A stretch of 64,000 nt of DNA from Ridgeia piscesae (Eukaryota > Annelida > Polychaeta > Sabellida > Siboglinidae), in assembly GCA_025642075.2 (NCBI GenBank), contig JAODUO010000155.1, positions 292,501-356,500 on the forward strand. The letters run 5' to 3'. A program made the position numbers and the translations under genes. Of this stretch, positions 62,155 to 64,000 are shown in pieces. The number at the start of each line of letters is the position of its first letter. Within the stretch, counting starts at the first letter, position 1. The notes beneath the pieces were generated by a model that was not told the DNA's origin, did no database searches, and saw only the letters and a program-made list of their open reading frames with translations.

Positions 62155-64000
62155 CTGGACACAAGAGACAGAGGGCAGTGTTACAATCAGTTGCAGGGCA
62201 TCAGCCACCCAGCCTGTCAGTGCTGGACACAAGAGACAGAGGGCAGTGTTACAATCAGTCGCAGGGCATCAGCCACCCAGCCTGTCAGTGCTGGACACAA
62301 GAGACAGAGGGCAGTGTTACAATCAGTCGCAGGGCATCAGCCACCCAGCCTGTCAGTGCTGGACACAAGAGACAGAGGGCAGTGTTACAATCAGTCGCAG
62401 GGCGTCAGCCACCCAGCCTGTCAGTGCTGGACACAAGAGACAGAGGGCAGTGTTACAATCAGTCGGAGGGTGTCAGCCACCCAGCCTGTCAGTGCTGGAC
62501 ACAAGAGACAGAGGGCAGTGTTACAATCAGTCGCAGGGCTTCAGCCACCCAGCCTGTCAGTGCTGGACACAAGAGACAGAGGGCAGTGTTACAATCAGTC
62601 GCAGGGCATCAGCCACCCAGCCTGACAGTGCTAGACACAAGAGACAGAGGGCAGTGTTACAATCAGTCACAGGGTGTCAGCCACCCAGCCTGTCAGTGCT
62701 GGACACAAGAGACAGAGGGCAGTGTTACAATCAGTCGCAGGGCATCAGCCACCCAGCCTGACAGTGCTAGACACAAGAGACAGAGGGCAGTCGTACAATC
62801 AGTTGCAGGGCATCAGCCACCCAGCCTGTCAGTGCTGGACACAAGAGACAGAGGGCAGTGTTACAATTAGTCGCAGGGCGTCAGCCACCCAGCCTGTCAG
62901 TGCTGGACACAAGAGACAGAGGGCAGTCGTACAATCAGTCGCAGGGCATCAGCCACCCAGCCTGTCAGTGCTGGACACAAGAGACAGAGGGCAGTGTTAC
63001 AATCAGTCGCAGGGCATCAGCCACCCAGCCTGACAGTGCTAGACACAAGAGACAGAGGACAGTGTTACAATCAGTCGCAGGGCATCAGCCACCCAGCCTG
63101 TCAGTGCTAGACACAAGAGACAGAGGGCAGTGTTACAATCAGTCACAGGGCGTCAGCCACCCAGCCTGTCAGTGCTAGACACAAGAGACAGAGGACAGTG
63201 TTACAATCAGTCGCAGGGCATCAGCCACCCAGCCTGTCAGTGCTAGACACAAGAGACAGAGGGCAGTGTTACAATCAGTCACAGGGCATCAGCCACCCAG
63301 CCTGTCAGTGCTGGACACTAGAGACAGAGGGCAGTGTTACAATCAGTCGCAGGGCATCAGCCACCCAGCCTGACAGTGCTAGACACAAGAGACAGAGGGC
63401 AGTGTTACAATCAGTCACAGGGCGTCAGCCACCCAGCCTGTCAGTGCTAGACACAAGAGACAGAGGACAGTGTTACAATCAGTCGCAGGGCATCAGCCAC
63501 CCAGCCTGTCAGTGCTAGACACAAGAGACAGAGGGCAGTCGTACAATCAGTCGCAGGGCATCAGCCACCCAGCCTGTCAGTGCTGGACACAAGAGACAGA
63601 GGGCAGTTGTACAATCAGTCGCAGGGCATCAGCCACCCAGCCTGTCAGTGCTGGACACAAGAGACAGAGGGCAGTTGTACAATCAGTCGCAGGGCATCAG
63701 CCACCCAGCCTGTCAGTGCTGGACACAAGAGACAGAGGGCAGTGTTACAATCAGTCGCAGGGCATCAGCCACCCAGCCTGTCAGTGCTGGACACAAGAGA
63801 CAGAGGAGAGTGTTACAATCAGTCGCAGGGCATCAGCCACCCAGCCTGTCAGTGCTGGACACAAGAGACAGAGGACAGTGTTACAATCAGTCGCAGGGCA
63901 TCAGCCACCCAGCCTGTCAGTGCTGGACACAAGAGACAGAGGGCAGTGTTACAATCAGTCGCAGGGCATCAGCCACCCAGCCTGTCAGTGCTGGACACAA
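62155..64000 (-). repeat. 68-bp minisatellite copying the e1 acceptor junction, at least 27 units
   Basis: The minus-sense unit contains GTCTCTTGTGTCCAG/CACTG, ACAGGCTGGGTGGCTGATGC, CCTGCGACTGAT, which is the polypyrimidine tract, acceptor and first 37 bases of e1. It runs off the end of the window. Plus-strand open frames of up to 230 codons ([20 protein letters not shown]) are artefacts of the repeat. Confidence 0.96.

Noticed and set aside
62102..63518. Overlapping plus-strand open frames of 106-230 codons (HKRQRAVLQS type)
   Set aside because: They arise from the 68-bp repeat being free of stops in all plus frames. The real coding DNA here is on the minus strand and only at the edge.

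Overview
This window is animal nuclear DNA. The evidence is spliced genes with GT-AG introns, an intron-containing tRNA-Leu(CAA), non-LTR retrotransposons, DNA transposons, a tRNA-derived SINE family, and a great deal of microsatellite and minisatellite DNA. The two recognisable protein genes and the reverse-transcriptase fragments fit a marine invertebrate (lophotrochozoan or invertebrate deuterostome). That placement is inference, and I cannot name a species. Nothing prokaryotic or viral was seen.

Layout. 1-9 kb is AT-rich and gene-poor, with short tandem arrays, an inverted pair of SINE copies and another SINE. Two small spliced exons on the minus strand sit at 9000-8814 behind an NRF-1-like site. 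9.4-13.8 kb has a tiny LINE 3' end with perfect target-site duplications, large microsatellites, and a tRNA-Leu gene on the minus strand. 14.4-16.8 kb is a 2.45-kb DNA-transposon-like element with terminal inverted repeats and eight copies of a 14-bp motif near its ends. A possible terminal coding exon of an unrecognised plus-strand gene lies at 17456-17539. 19449-34360 is a complete 13-coding-exon pseudouridine synthase gene (PUS7, TruD family; 639 codons, all junction phases fit). Its introns hold four large minisatellites, a pogo-like element, a 5'-truncated LINE and (GT)n/(CA)n tracts. 34.4-44.4 kb is intergenic: a decayed LINE, a 37-bp array and a 3.8-kb array of a 44-bp unit. 44452 to beyond 62154, on the minus strand, is the 3' part of a NACHT/TPR gene of the nephrocystin-3/TTC41 type (12 exons visible; the 5' part lies past the window). 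The two genes converge.

The most unusual property is that the minisatellites in the NACHT/TPR gene, and one in PUS7, are not random intronic repeats. At least seven have units that copy an exon-intron junction: donor sites of exons e1, e6, e9, e10 and PUS7 exon 2, and acceptor sites of exons e1 and e3. Some introns therefore carry about 10 to 90 copies of a splice site next to the real one. The largest, a 48-bp donor-junction array of roughly 90 units, keeps the reading frame and encodes a piece of a TPR helix ([16 protein letters not shown]).

Exon coordinates come from reading splice signals and phase by eye. Transcript support was not available.
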